Source of the DNA: Desulfosporosinus youngiae DSM 17734
Lineage (GTDB): Bacteria; Bacillota; Desulfitobacteriia; Desulfitobacteriales; Desulfitobacteriaceae
Length of the DNA stretch: 64,000 bases
Assembly (NCBI RefSeq): GCF_000244895.1
Contig: NZ_CM001441.1
Coordinates: forward strand, 3,492,226-3,556,225
Reading direction: 5' to 3'
In this document: in pieces, positions 54,937 to 63,929 of the stretch
Layout of the letters: each line of letters starts with the position of its first letter
How positions within the stretch are numbered: the first letter of the stretch is position 1
Position numbers and translations under genes: made by a program
Notes under the pieces: model-generated
Databases searched by the model: none
Seen by the model: only the letters and a program-made list of their open reading frames with translations
Told to the model about the DNA's origin: nothing

Positions 54937-55254
54937 TCAAAGGATATGACGCCAGTCGCGTCTTGCGTAAAGGATTCTCTCAACATCAACGACCTTTGAC
55001 GTTTCATCTATCGTGAAAAAGACAATATAGTTCTTTACGAGCAGCTTTCGATATCCCATTATTGTCAGCCGTTCATCAGTCACAGGCGGGCATTTTTGCG
55101 GCGTAACCGCTAAGCCCGCAATAGCCTCCTCAACGCTGTCCATCATCTTCAACGCAGTCATCGGTGCTGACAGTTGCGCAGAGATATATCGGACAATGTC
55201 ACGAAGGTCGTTTTCGGCAGGTTCCGATACATCAACCTTATATTTTGCCATCAA
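54937..55254 (-). CDS. RelE/ParE-family toxin
   Basis: A 105-residue toxin of the ParE/RelE fold: VDVSEPAENDLRDIVRYISA, GYRKLLVKNYIVFFTIDE, VVDVERILYARRDWRHIL. It overlaps the end of the antitoxin gene by 17 bases. Confidence 0.88.
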   Translation of the reverse strand: MMAKYKVDVSEPAENDLRDIVRYISAQLSAPMTALKMMDSVEEAIAGLAVTPQKCPPVTDERLTIMGYRKLLVKNYIVFFTIDETSKVVDVERILYARRDWRHIL

Positions 55255-55510
55255 TTATCTCCTGCCTGATGTCTCTCATTACCTCTTCAAGCGGACGTTT
55301 TCTTCCCTCTTTTACTGCCGTCCTGCCCTCATCAAGCAAATGGTAAAGTTCGAGTTTGCCCCTAAGCATCTCGTAGGTCTCAATACTCATCACAGCCAAA
55401 TCTCCCCGCCCATTTTTAGTAATAAAAACGGGTTCTCTGCTTTCATGGCAAAACGTCGAGATCTCATTGTAGCTGTTTCTTAAGTCCGTGCTGGATTTAA
55501 TGTTCGGCAT
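55238..55510 (-). CDS. Phd/YefM-family antitoxin
   Basis: A 90-residue antitoxin with the Phd/YefM DNA-binding start (STDLRNSYNEISTFCHESRE), PVFITKNGRGDLAVMSIETYE, and a C-terminal toxin-neutralising tail. It precedes and overlaps the toxin gene. Confidence 0.88.
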   Translation of the reverse strand: MPNIKSSTDLRNSYNEISTFCHESREPVFITKNGRGDLAVMSIETYEMLRGKLELYHLLDEGRTAVKEGRKRPLEEVMRDIRQEIIDGKI

Positions 55511-55733
55511 AAAACCGCCTCCTTACTCAATCTAAAGATATTATACAAGAATTTCTTTAGACCATCAAGGCGCGCCACGCAGGGCGCATTAATTTTCAGT
55601 ATCCGGCAGCCTTATGCCATGGATCGCCAGTATGAGTGAAGTCGCACCGTCTGACAGGGTTGGTGGTGCTGTGCTAATATCCTGTCTGCACGAATAAGCT
55701 ATACCGTACAGATATGCGGAAAGAGGAATGCCC

Positions 55734-56249
55734 ATGAGCGATCATCAAACCAACGCGTGCAACTACAAGGTGTATGCGCCATACCCACCGGTGCGAGTGG
55801 TCGGCCCAAATCCGGTTTATGCCTGTGAGATGCTCAGCAACATGGCCGATGTTGTTTCCGAGATGAACGACGTCACCCGGTATTTCTACATCGCCGTCGT
55901 GACGAAGCCGCAATATAGCTGGATTTCAAGATGCTTCCACCATATTAGCATCGTTGAAATGCACCATCTCAATATATTTGCCGAGCTTGCACTGCTGCTT
56001 GGGGCGGACCCGCGGCTTTGGAGTTGCCGGGAATACACGCACTGGTGGTCGCCCTCGTTTATCGGTTATCCACGCGAGTTACGCGCGTTGATAGCTGAAT
56101 CAATCAAAGCAGAGGAAGCAGCCATCCGCAAGTATTCCGGACAGGCGAATACTATCTGCGATCCGAACATCGTGGCGATCTTAAAACGCATTATACTAGA
56201 CGAGGAACGCCACCTCCGGATTTTCAGCGAGATGTATCGGCAGGTATAA
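55734..56249 (+). CDS. Ferritin-like diiron protein
   Basis: About 171 residues, helical, with Glu/His pairs fitting a four-helix ferritin-like diiron site: MADVVSEMNDVTRYFY, ISIVEMHHLNIFAELALLLG, IKAEEAAIRKYSG, ILDEERHLRIFSEMY. No specific family is recognised. The ATG at 55734 fits GAAAGAGGA better than the ATG two codons earlier. Base composition here (about 55560-56250) is visibly richer in GC than the neighbours, suggesting acquisition by transfer. Confidence 0.72.
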   Translation: MSDHQTNACNYKVYAPYPPVRVVGPNPVYACEMLSNMADVVSEMNDVTRYFYIAVVTKPQYSWISRCFHHISIVEMHHLNIFAELALLLGADPRLWSCREYTHWWSPSFIGYPRELRALIAESIKAEEAAIRKYSGQANTICDPNIVAILKRIILDEERHLRIFSEMYRQV

Positions 56250-56300
56250 TCCAAGCCTTATGGACTTCGGGTGCTTCTTTTGAACAAGATTCCAAATGCG

Positions 56301-56582
56301 TTACTGACATTCATAAATATCCTTCCCGTATAGTGTTTTGTAGAATTTCCTTAACCTTTGTTTGGTACTATCTTCTAATAATTTGTCCGGCACTCCCTCT
56401 ATTGCGCCTTGTATGCCATAGAGCATATGTAGACATGCGCCCTGGTCAACATATGCGCGAATGCGAATAAAGGCTTCTTCTGCTCCCATATCTCGAAGTT
56501 GCTCTGGAGTTTTTATGCCCACTTGCAATAAATTGCTTTCTAACACTTTACCAACATTGGGCAAATGAGATAATGCACTCAT
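56301..56582 (-). CDS. TfoX C-terminal-domain protein
   Basis: About 93 residues with the TfoX_C (helix-hairpin-helix-like) pattern: LSHLPNVGKVLESNLLQVGI, TPEQLRDMGAEEAF, CLHMLYGIQGAIEGV. It lacks the N-terminal TfoX domain. AAAGGAG precedes the ATG at 56582. Last gene of the TetR/zinc-ribbon operon. Confidence 0.85.
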   Translation of the reverse strand: MSALSHLPNVGKVLESNLLQVGIKTPEQLRDMGAEEAFIRIRAYVDQGACLHMLYGIQGAIEGVPDKLLEDSTKQRLRKFYKTLYGKDIYECQ

Positions 56583-56596
56583 AGAACCAACTCCTT

Positions 56597-56848
56597 TCAT
56601 GTGAAGTATTCAGCCCAAACGGGCAGTTTTTTCATCATGGCTTCTGCCATTTTCAAGGCCGCATTTTTATCAAACCCTTGTGTTTTTACGATAAAGTTTG
56701 TCAGCGAACTTCTCTTTTCCTCAAAAGACTGCATTGACCCATCCGGTCGGGAACAATGAACACAATAATCTTTTGAGCTGTCGTTCATTGCAAATTCAGT
56801 TATGTCATTCATAGGCATACCGCAAGCAATACAAGTTTTCATTTTCAT
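56597..56848 (-). CDS. Small zinc-ribbon protein
   Basis: An 83-residue protein with CIACGMPM and YCVHCSRPDG (four Cys, a zinc knuckle), followed by a helical tail. Such proteins often accompany TetR regulators. It ends close to the TfoX-domain gene on the same strand. Confidence 0.78.
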   Translation of the reverse strand: MKMKTCIACGMPMNDITEFAMNDSSKDYCVHCSRPDGSMQSFEEKRSSLTNFIVKTQGFDKNAALKMAEAMMKKLPVWAEYFT

Positions 56849-56859
56849 TCTCCCTAATA

Positions 56860-57444
56860 TTATTTTGAAATGAGTGTAACAAAAGTGTTTATCAATTCAT
56901 CCCGACAGCAATCCAGAACCGATGCACCGGGGGCAAACAAGTCAGCATTTTGCAAATAATAATGTAATAAAGCAATCCAAGTATTGAACAACATATGCAA
57001 GGGGATTTTCTTAATAAGCCCCGCTTTCTGTGATTGTTCGATCACAACGCTAAAATGCCATGACATTGTTGATTGCAGAGAAATAAGGATTTCCCTTGTT
57101 TCGTTTGGTAAAGATGCAATTTCCAAAATCATTTTCCGGTAGAATGCTTCATGTTTTTGCAAAATACTGATATGAGCATAAAGCAATTCGGAAATATCTT
57201 CACTCGTTGTAGAAAGGCCATGCAGCTTATCCCCGACTTCTTTTGCAAACCGTTCCAAGACATGAAGCTGTAAAACTTCTTTTGTGGGAAAGTGAACAAA
57301 GATTGCTCCATGAGATACCCCGGCTTCTTGTGCAATTATATTTGTAGGAGTAGAAAATCCATTTACTGCATATATACGGAATGCCGTATCCATAATCCGC
57401 TGTCGCGTAAGCTCTTTTTGCTCTTGACGTTTTGTTTGCGACAC
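56860..57444 (-). CDS. TetR-family regulator
   Basis: About 194 residues from GTG 57444 (ideal GGAGGTCATTAAA spacing; a longer frame to 57540 runs through the operator). HTH at 12-55: RQRIMDTAFRIYAVNGFSTP, TNIIAQEAGVSHGAIFVHFP. C-terminal ligand domain follows. It probably represses its own operon through the inverted repeat at 57463. Confidence 0.9.
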   Translation of the reverse strand: MSQTKRQEQKELTRQRIMDTAFRIYAVNGFSTPTNIIAQEAGVSHGAIFVHFPTKEVLQLHVLERFAKEVGDKLHGLSTTSEDISELLYAHISILQKHEAFYRKMILEIASLPNETREILISLQSTMSWHFSVVIEQSQKAGLIKKIPLHMLFNTWIALLHYYLQNADLFAPGASVLDCCRDELINTFVTLISK

Positions 57445-57462
57445 TTTAATGACCTCCAACTC

Positions 57463-57480
57463 AATGAGTACAAACTCATT
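57463..57480. promoter_or_regulatory. Putative TetR operator
   Basis: AATGAGT-ACAA-ACTCATT, perfect 7-bp arms, 18 bases upstream of the regulator start. Confidence 0.65.
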
Positions 57481-57539
57481 ATCATTCTTTATACAGGATT
57501 TGTCAAGTAATAAACTCGTATTGAAGCATATTGAAAACA

Positions 57540-57584
57540 AAAAACAAGCGTATCGTCCACTGAGAACAATACGCTTGTTTTAGG
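57540..57584 (-). terminator. Terminator after the spore coat genes
   Basis: AAAACAAGCGTAT / ATACGCTTGTTTT with T runs on the minus strand. Confidence 0.8.
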
Positions 57585-57707
57585 CATTTCACTTGACAGT
57601 TGCCCATTAACAGTTTAAGTTTTTATACTGTCTTATGCAGGACTGCCATATAGCCGAGCTTTTTTAAGTTTGAATTCCAGTTGAATCCGTTTGAAGCTTT
57701 TTATTGA

Positions 57708-57959
57708 TTAGTGGCCGGTAAGCTGGGATTTAGTCTGCTGCACTTCCTCGTCCTTAGCCATGAGAGCGGGCTTATAATACCCTTTAGCCTGTGCCATCTG
57801 GAACAGCTTATACTGCGATGCTTCATCGTTATTACGGATCTGTTGAATGGCGGAACGCAGTGTTGGGTTCGCACACTCGGTGATGGTGTTGGCGTAGCAT
57901 GTCAGATTGCTCTTTACAGAGGAAAGTACATCGTTGACCATTATTTTTTCTTGTATCAT
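57708..57959 (-). CDS. Spore coat protein (CotF-like)
   Basis: An 83-residue CotF-family protein: VNDVLSSVKSNLTCYANTI, LRSAIQQIRNNDEASQYKLF, AKGYYKPA. It is part of the outer spore layers and marks a spore-forming host. It follows a second coat-like gene by 15 bases. Confidence 0.88.
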   Translation of the reverse strand: MIQEKIMVNDVLSSVKSNLTCYANTITECANPTLRSAIQQIRNNDEASQYKLFQMAQAKGYYKPALMAKDEEVQQTKSQLTGH

Positions 57960-57974
57960 TACTTATTTCCTCCT

Positions 57975-58160
57975 TTAGTTCAAAAAGCCTAACAACTGTT
58001 GTTTGGTATTCATCGCAGCTTGTGCACCATCCTGAAAAAACTGCTTAAGTTCAGGATCGGTCGCTTGCTCGGCATAAGCCTGCAATTTTTGGTTGGCGGT
58101 TTCATGAGCGCCAATCAAATGACGCAGGTTCTGCAGTTCAATTTGGTTCAGTTGTGACAT
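57975..58160 (-). CDS. Small spore coat-associated protein
   Basis: About 61 residues, helical (MSQLNQIELQNLRHLIGAHE, TANQKLQAYAEQATDPELKQ), matching the N-terminal helix of CotF-like coat proteins that pair with the gene downstream. AAAGGAG supports the ATG at 58160. Confidence 0.82.
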   Translation of the reverse strand: MSQLNQIELQNLRHLIGAHETANQKLQAYAEQATDPELKQFFQDGAQAAMNTKQQLLGFLN

Positions 58161-58416
58161 AAAAAAAACTCCTTTCAATATATTCCATATTTAGTATTTC
58201 AGAATGCGAACAGAATATGCATAGCTAACAAAATTGACCTTTGGACATAGGTCGGCGCTAGTTCAATCGTTTGTGCCGGCCTTCCTAACGAACGATATTT
58301 TAAGAAACAAAAAACATGATAGTAAAATAACCATCATGTCACCAGCATATTTTTATTGATTAAAAAAATCTACACTTTTTCTTATCTGTTTCAAGAAGAA
58401 GACGTAGCTTTTGACT

Positions 58417-58505
58417 TGGCGGAGGGGGTGGGATTCGAACCCACGGCCCCTTGCGGAGTCACTGGTTTTCAAGACCAGCTCCTTAAACCACTCGGACACC
58501 CCTCC
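58417..58505 (-). tRNA. tRNA-Ser (UGA)
   Basis: 89 bases including an encoded CCA; acceptor GGAGGGG, long variable arm, anticodon loop with TGA. Confidence 0.95.
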
Positions 58506-58513
58506 AAGTATGA

Positions 58514-58589
58514 TGGCGACCCCGATCGGACTTGAACCGACGATCTCCTGCGTGACAGGCAGGCATGTTGACCACTACACCACGGGGCC
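58514..58589 (-). tRNA. tRNA-Asp (GUC)
   Basis: 76 bases with encoded CCA; GGCCCCGTGGTGTAGTGGT start and anticodon GTC in CCTGTCACGC. Confidence 0.95.
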
Positions 58590-58621
58590 GAATTTGTCCT
58601 TACTTTTCTCGCGTGAGACTT

Positions 58622-58650
58622 ATATTAGCACGAAGACTATTTTTTTGCAA
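58622..58650 (-). promoter_or_regulatory. Promoter of the tRNA-Asp/tRNA-Ser pair
   Basis: Minus strand TTGCAA, 17 bases, TAATAT, 33 bases before tRNA-Asp. Confidence 0.65.
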
Positions 58651-58712
58651 CTGTAAAATTCATTTTTCTTTGTGTATCATTCTATCAAGTGTAATCTTAG
58701 ATCCTTACTGTT

Positions 58713-58994
58713 TCATGCAATAACACTCTTTATCAGCTCATTCTCTCTCTTGATAAACTCTTTCTGCTCGTCAAATTGACGTTCACTCTGCTCTCTATGG
58801 GCTGATAAACCTTCAGCTACGGCCTTTACATTATTGTCTACTTTCTCCATCAGAACTCCCAGTTCATCCACCTTTGAATCTAAGGAACTAACTCTCTCTT
58901 CAGTTCTTTGCTGACTAGTCCTAACTTCTTGGATCTCTTGAGACAATTTATCAAATTGCTCTAACAACAATTCTTGAAACTTCTCGTTTTCCAT
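58713..58994 (-). CDS. Small coiled-coil protein
   Basis: About 93 residues, nearly all heptad coiled coil (LLLEQFDKLSQEIQEVRTSQ, VSSLDSKVDELGVLMEKVDN). GGAGATTACTT precedes the ATG at 58994. Function unknown; similar short proteins are common in clostridia. Confidence 0.7.
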   Translation of the reverse strand: MENEKFQELLLEQFDKLSQEIQEVRTSQQRTEERVSSLDSKVDELGVLMEKVDNNVKAVAEGLSAHREQSERQFDEQKEFIKRENELIKSVIA

Positions 58995-59414
58995 AAGTAA
59001 TCTCCTCTCTGTTGCCATTAACTGCAACTCCTCATCATATTATACTCCATGATTCAGACATATTAATATAATGTTGGGGATTGCACTCCCCGATTGGCAT
59101 TTCAAAATTAATACCGGCCTTTTCAGCAATGTGTTTGATTGCTCTTTCACCCTTTATAAAACCCTTTCTGCAAAGTTAGACGTTCAATGCTGATTCTTCA
59201 TAAAATAAACGCAAAAAATACCTTTAACGTTTTAACTAAAAACATACAGTCAAGGGTTGCGAAACGAATTGTAAAATTTTGTTCGCTATTTGACGGTATA
59301 CTTTTTAGCCAATTGACTGTCCTGACTACAATATTTTTTACGTTAAATCAGGCTGTCAAATTCGTTAAAGGTATTCGCAAAAAAATGGCTTAGTAATGCG
59401 GTTTTTAAAGCGTT
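58995..59414. other. Intergenic region with an interrupted palindrome
   Basis: AATACCTTTAACG (59217-59229) is repeated inverted at 59363-59375, with inner partial repeats (CAGTCAA/TTGACTG). It may be a small non-autonomous element. The 68-codon frame inside it has no ribosome-binding site. Confidence 0.4.
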
Positions 59415-59490
<76 letters not shown>

Positions 59491-59498
59491 ATAAAAGT

Positions 59499-59574
59499 TG
59501 GTGACCCGTACGGGATTCGAACCCGTGTAACCGCCGTGAAAGGGCGGTGTCTTAGACCGCTTGACCAACGGGCC
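59499..59574 (-). tRNA. tRNA-Glu (UUC)
   Basis: 76 bases with CCA; GGCCCGTTGGTCAAGCGGT start and anticodon TTC. Confidence 0.95.
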
Positions 59575-59584
59575 GGATAAAAAT

Positions 59585-59658
59585 TGGCAGGGGATGAGAG
59601 AGTCGAACTCCCACCGACGGTTTTGGAGACCGCTGTTCTACCATTAAACTAATCCCCT
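59585..59658 (-). tRNA. tRNA-Trp (CCA)
   Basis: 74 bases with encoded 3' CCA; AGGGGATTAGTTTAATGG start and anticodon CCA in GTCTCCAAAAC. Confidence 0.95.
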
Positions 59659-59664
59659 ATGGTT

Positions 59665-59741
59665 TGGTGGGCCATCCGCGACTCGAACGCGGGACACCCT
59701 GATTAAAAGTCAGGTGCTCTAGCCGACTGAGCTAATGGCCC
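59665..59741 (-). tRNA. tRNA-Lys (UUU)
   Basis: 77 bases with CCA; GGGCCATTAGCTCAG start and anticodon TTT in CTTTTAA. Confidence 0.95.
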
Positions 59742-59746
59742 TTAAA

Positions 59747-59821
59747 TGGCTGGGGTGGGAGGATTCGAACCTCCGAATGCCAGAGTCAAAGTCTGGTGCC
59801 TTACCGCTTGGCGACACCCCA
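59747..59821 (-). tRNA. tRNA-Gln (UUG)
   Basis: 75 bases with CCA; TGGGGTGTCGCCAAGCGG start and anticodon TTG. Confidence 0.95.
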
Positions 59822-59839
59822 ATAATATAGCAGCCTAAA

Positions 59840-59916
<77 letters not shown>

Positions 59917-59927
59917 AAAATATATTA

Positions 59928-60003
59928 TGGTGGAGGTAAGCGGGATCGAACCGCTGACCCCCTGCTTGCAAGGCAGGTGCTCTCCCAGCTGAGCTATACC
60001 CCC
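59928..60003 (-). tRNA. tRNA-Ala (UGC)
   Basis: 76 bases with CCA; GGGGGTATAGCTCAGCTGG start and anticodon TGC. First tRNA of the operon. Confidence 0.95.
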
Positions 60004-60072
60004 ACAATACTTGCTTAACTGTGTACTCTGATTCCAACTTCAGGTGTTAGACTAGTTGTTGGACCGGATTGT

Positions 60073-60101
60073 ATAATAGCATTTTCAAATTACATTGTCA
60101 A
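60073..60101 (-). promoter_or_regulatory. Sigma-A promoter of the seven-tRNA operon
   Basis: Minus strand TTGACA, 17 bases, TATTAT; consensus-quality. The rest of 60004-60319 holds nothing else recognised. Confidence 0.88.
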
Positions 60102-60319
60102 CAACTAATTTAAATGCTGTGTTGCTGCCTCGAATGTGTCGTTTCGGAGCTACGGTTAGTTTTATCCAGACCTTTATTTTTTAATCCCCAAGTTCGGCCC
60201 GACCAATTTCTTCGAAGATCCAGGTTTGCCCCGTTTTGCGCTTAAATCATTGACAAATCAGTAAAGGGATTTAAAATTATGAAAGAGAACTTTCCGTTCG
60301 GATTAATCATTCAAGCTGC

Positions 60320-61075
60320 TTAAATCTTTGAATATTCCTGCTGAATAATTCTTGCCAAAATATCAGCAGTTTGTTCAGGGTTTACTAACTGGTTTTTCGC
60401 AAGGTAAAAACTGACATGCCTTTCGTCAAGGTCCAAATCGTCGATAGCACTGGCGAAAAATCCTCTGACTTTTTTATCAATCTGAAGCATAATATTTATC
60501 CCATCTTCTTGGGCTTCAAAGTAAACTTCAAGCTCATCAAGTTTCCCTTTAAGCAGCTTAGTCGGAACATATTCGAACTCCTGGAACCTCCCATTGAAGG
60601 AACCTGATCCGGCTTTAGACCTGAAACCGAGTAAACTTATGGCATCAAATAAGCATTGGACAAAGTGATTGGGGCGTATGGTAATCCCATCAATATCCTT
60701 TGCATCAACTGCATTGGGTATATCCAGGTTTGTCCTAAACTGGTATCTGGTATACGGCGTTGATACCGGAATATTATAGGGCAGTTCAAACCGAATTGGG
60801 ATGCTGATTTCAGGCGAATTTGCTTTAACCATCAATTGGCTTGCAACAATCCCGCTGGCTATTTCCTGATGTACATGTCTTGTTTGGTCGCCCGCTTTAT
60901 ACTTTGAGAATACCTCTAAGGCAATTGTTATCTCTGTTATAACCTGATCAATCGATCCGCCGCTAATATAGACGTTTCCGCTTACTACACCGCCAAGTTC
61001 TACAACATCATTATCAATGACAAAATTCACGTTTGCGCCATCAATACCTAAGCCAGCCATGATTTTTTTAAACAC
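60320..61075 (-). CDS. spo0M: Sporulation-control protein Spo0M
   Basis: A 251-residue arrestin-like protein: MFKKIMAGLGIDGANVNFVI, LGGVVSGNVYISGGSIDQVI, RFELPYNIPVSTPYTRYQF, LDIPNAVDAKDIDGI. It modulates entry into sporulation in Bacillus. Stands alone here. Confidence 0.92.
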   Translation of the reverse strand: MFKKIMAGLGIDGANVNFVIDNDVVELGGVVSGNVYISGGSIDQVITEITIALEVFSKYKAGDQTRHVHQEIASGIVASQLMVKANSPEISIPIRFELPYNIPVSTPYTRYQFRTNLDIPNAVDAKDIDGITIRPNHFVQCLFDAISLLGFRSKAGSGSFNGRFQEFEYVPTKLLKGKLDELEVYFEAQEDGINIMLQIDKKVRGFFASAIDDLDLDERHVSFYLAKNQLVNPEQTADILARIIQQEYSKI

Positions 61076-61124
61076 TCACACTACCTCCAAACTGTATTTC
61101 AGTATCCACCCTGAAATATTGCAC

Positions 61125-61982
61125 TTAACTGCAGCAAAAGACCATTTCACCAAGTTGAACTCCTAAGTTTTTCGCAACAATCTCACACTTTGCTCTCAGT
61201 AAAAAATACAGCCGTCTATCCTCTTTGCCAAGCCCTTCTAAGGATTCATAATTAGCCTGCCCTTTACTGATCACTAGATCAGCCTTTTTATAAGCTTGTT
61301 TGAATTCTTCCGAACAATCTTTGAGGATGGTTCCTAAAAAACCGCTGCCATTAGAAATTACACGGACTTGCTCAGTCATACCTACATAAGCAGCATCTTC
61401 CATCGTGGCATCATTTAAAATCGGCCGGTCCTTAACCGCATAGGTCACCTTGATCCCGGATTCTAACAGCTGTTCAGCTAATAGTCTATCGAAAGCAATT
61501 TCCCCGCTGTTATCACCCAGAATTAATATCTCCCGAGCGCCTTTTAGTTTTTGCTCGAAAGATGCGTAATCATCCCGGGCAAAATCCTTCACCATGGCCT
61601 CCTCTATAGTCCCCTCAACATCAAACTCCTTCAGGATACCCATATCGATGATATTACCTGCGACCGCAATTTTGAGGGTGATAAACAGCGGATCCGTACT
61701 TTGCCGTATCCGCTCTTTTAACTGGGGCAGAAGTTTAAGGGCTAAGTCATTGGATTCCTTCTTGGCCTTATGAAAAGGGTCCTTAATGCCCAAAAGCTCA
61801 TTGACCTTTCTAAGAATAATCGTCGAATTCTCTGCCGGAGTACCTTGCGGATCCAAATGAGGAAATAGGGACAGGGTCTGATGGATGATTTCCCTCGCTT
61901 TATCCTCAGTAATTTCAGTTTGTGCTAACGTATTAATCGATTGCTTTATATAGCAAGGAATACAATCCAGGACAACGTTCAC
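61125..61982 (-). CDS. DUF89/ARMT1-like damage-control phosphatase
   Basis: A 285-residue protein: N-terminal CIPCYIKQ, FDRLLAEQLL preceded by ILGDNSGEIAFD (the metal-binding DN-x-GE motif), and DLVISKGQANYESL near 240. Family members dephosphorylate damaged or surplus sugar phosphates. GTG start with GAGGAGG. Confidence 0.88.
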   Translation of the reverse strand: MNVVLDCIPCYIKQSINTLAQTEITEDKAREIIHQTLSLFPHLDPQGTPAENSTIILRKVNELLGIKDPFHKAKKESNDLALKLLPQLKERIRQSTDPLFITLKIAVAGNIIDMGILKEFDVEGTIEEAMVKDFARDDYASFEQKLKGAREILILGDNSGEIAFDRLLAEQLLESGIKVTYAVKDRPILNDATMEDAAYVGMTEQVRVISNGSGFLGTILKDCSEEFKQAYKKADLVISKGQANYESLEGLGKEDRRLYFLLRAKCEIVAKNLGVQLGEMVFCCS

Positions 61983-62101
61983 AATTGGAGCCTCCTCATC
62001 AGTTAGTCTTCAACTTTATTTATCTCCAATTTCCTGCAAACCCATTATGCCCAAGACGTAATTGCTATTGAATAACTTACATTTCCAGGGAGGATTATCG
62101 A

Positions 62102-62689
62102 ATGTTAGCAGAGTTCAGAATTATTAATGACCCCCTGCGTCCTAGTATTTCTACGAATCTTTGTGCGGTTTGCTGCCGCAATAAGGAGAAGGACAGCAAA
62201 CAAATCGGCTGCTGTTCTTATGAACCGGAATTTTGTCTCTTCGATTTAGTTTATTTATATCTTCATTATCCTGATATTTACCATTCAGTGTTGGAAAAAG
62301 GTCAGATAATCGAGGGCTATAACGGAATCATGGTGGAAACAAAGGTCGGCTTAAACCATTGTCCCTTCGCAACGAATAGGGGTTGTATCTTACCAAAGGA
62401 TGCTATGACTCCTCTTTGCCGGTTATATATCTGCCGGGAAGCGGCCATTTTTGGACCTGCAATCATTGAAGAAAGGTTTGATGAATACTTTTCGAGTGAA
62501 GAATATCGCTTAAATAAGTATCTGAACAGCAAACTGGTCCATGATCAGAGCTTTACTAGTGCAAAACTACACAACTTTATAGTAGAATTCTCTCAACCTA
62601 TAAATAGCATAATTGCAAAAATCGATAGAATCAACCCACCGATAGAAACGTTCCATAAGGAAATAACTATTGAGACATTCTCAATTTAA
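62102..62689 (+). CDS. Cysteine-cluster protein, unknown
   Basis: A 195-residue protein with a Cys pattern NLCAVCCRNKE, GCCSYEPEFCLFD, CPFATNRGCIL and PLCRLYICRE, reminiscent of YkgJ-type metal-chelating proteins. GGAGGATT precedes the ATG. Its 3' end overlaps the convergent YkgJ-like gene by 9 bases. Confidence 0.72.
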   Translation: MLAEFRIINDPLRPSISTNLCAVCCRNKEKDSKQIGCCSYEPEFCLFDLVYLYLHYPDIYHSVLEKGQIIEGYNGIMVETKVGLNHCPFATNRGCILPKDAMTPLCRLYICREAAIFGPAIIEERFDEYFSSEEYRLNKYLNSKLVHDQSFTSAKLHNFIVEFSQPINSIIAKIDRINPPIETFHKEITIETFSI

Positions 62690-63412
62690 TTCACCAGGCA
62701 GCAGGGCTTTTAGCCGATCCGATCCTAAAGATAGGAGCTTAAAACCAAATTTCATCAGCTGAACATCATCTTGCTTAATCCGCTCAAACCCCTCTTCTTT
62801 TATATTCATTTGTTCAATTAAGGAAGGATTGTTCATTAAAAAATTCCTGAATTGGTCCAGATCGTAGCAGGCCATAAAGGAAAGTTCAGTCATCCTTTCG
62901 TCCGTTTCCTTGTCACCCGTAGGTTTTAAGTAGTTAGCTATCTCTGGAAAACCCTGTTCCATTTCTTCGTAAATCTCTAAACCTTGATCACAAACCCATT
63001 CCTTGATAGTTTGTGACTTTTCCTCATTTAGCCCATGGCAGCGGGAGCTTTCAAAAATAAAAGAATACTTTCCCCCGCCCAGCATGTCCACTGGCGCAAT
63101 CCGGCAGGACCAGGGCCGCTCAAGGTAAACCTGACATCCCTTGGGCGTAATGAACGGACATTTAAGGTCATCCTCCTCGGACATCTTAATATACACAACG
63201 GTGAAGCCTGTTTGAGGCACGTGTAATTTTAAAGTGTATTTTTCCAGAAATTCTCCTGAAGAAAGGCCCAGGAAATTTTTCATCCTTAGGACATCATAAG
63301 GCGTTAAATATATACTGATATCCCGGCAACATTTTTTAAAGCATTCCAGTCCATCATGGCAATGAAATTTAAACTCACTGTCTTCCTTCAGAACTAAACG
63401 TCTGTGATTCAT
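62681..63412 (-). CDS. YkgJ-family cysteine cluster protein
   Basis: About 243 residues. Contains CHDGLECFKKCCRDISIYLT, then CPFITPKGCQVYLERPWSCR, the CxxxCC plus CP..GC..Y..RP..CR signature of the putative zinc/iron-chelating family. AAGGGGG supports the ATG at 63412. The substrate or metal is not known. Confidence 0.85.
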   Translation of the reverse strand: MNHRRLVLKEDSEFKFHCHDGLECFKKCCRDISIYLTPYDVLRMKNFLGLSSGEFLEKYTLKLHVPQTGFTVVYIKMSEEDDLKCPFITPKGCQVYLERPWSCRIAPVDMLGGGKYSFIFESSRCHGLNEEKSQTIKEWVCDQGLEIYEEMEQGFPEIANYLKPTGDKETDERMTELSFMACYDLDQFRNFLMNNPSLIEQMNIKEEGFERIKQDDVQLMKFGFKLLSLGSDRLKALLPGELN

Positions 63413-63628
63413 AAAATTTCCCCCTTTTAAATCCCTTCTCATTATAAATTATCTTGCGGGGTTAAGATAGTTTAACCATAATTATTCGAAGATTGCAATA
63501 ACCAATAAGGCCGCTCATTCTACAATTATAGGGATGGCATTTTTTCAGACGTTGAGGTTTTTTGTTTTACCGGTTAGTCGAATAAAATAAAGGTAAATGC
63601 AGTTATTGGCAAGGAAGGGGAAACCACA

Positions 63629-63892
63629 GTGAATCAAGACGTTAATCTAGGGAAGTATAGCAGACTATGTCGTATCTGCGGAAAGGATTATCGGGTTTAT
63701 GAGAAAGATTATCATGCTAACGAAGAAGAACTCTGTCCATCCTGTGCAAAATTAAAGGAGTTAGAGGTTATCAGACAAGCCCTGATCCATAAACCTTCCC
63801 TTAATGTCTTAACGCTTTCCAAAGAAACAGGCATTCCAGTCTCACACATTTTAAACTATATTAAAGAGGAACATATTATAACACGAGAATAA
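63629..63892 (+). CDS. YvyF-like flagellar-operon protein
   Basis: An 87-residue protein with a zinc ribbon (CRICGKDYRVYEKDYHANEE, CPSCAK) and a C-terminal HTH-like segment (VLTLSKETGIPVSHILNYIK), as in YvyF/TIGR03826 proteins encoded near flagellar and comF genes. GTG start with AAGGGG upstream. Confidence 0.78.
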   Translation: MNQDVNLGKYSRLCRICGKDYRVYEKDYHANEEELCPSCAKLKELEVIRQALIHKPSLNVLTLSKETGIPVSHILNYIKEEHIITRE

Positions 63893-63929
63893 TGTTACAA
63901 GCCTTCTTAAATACTTATAGGTTTTCTTC

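Noticed and set aside
59187-59393. 68-codon plus-strand frame
   Set aside because: It lies inside an interrupted palindrome, lacks a ribosome-binding site, and has no coding character.
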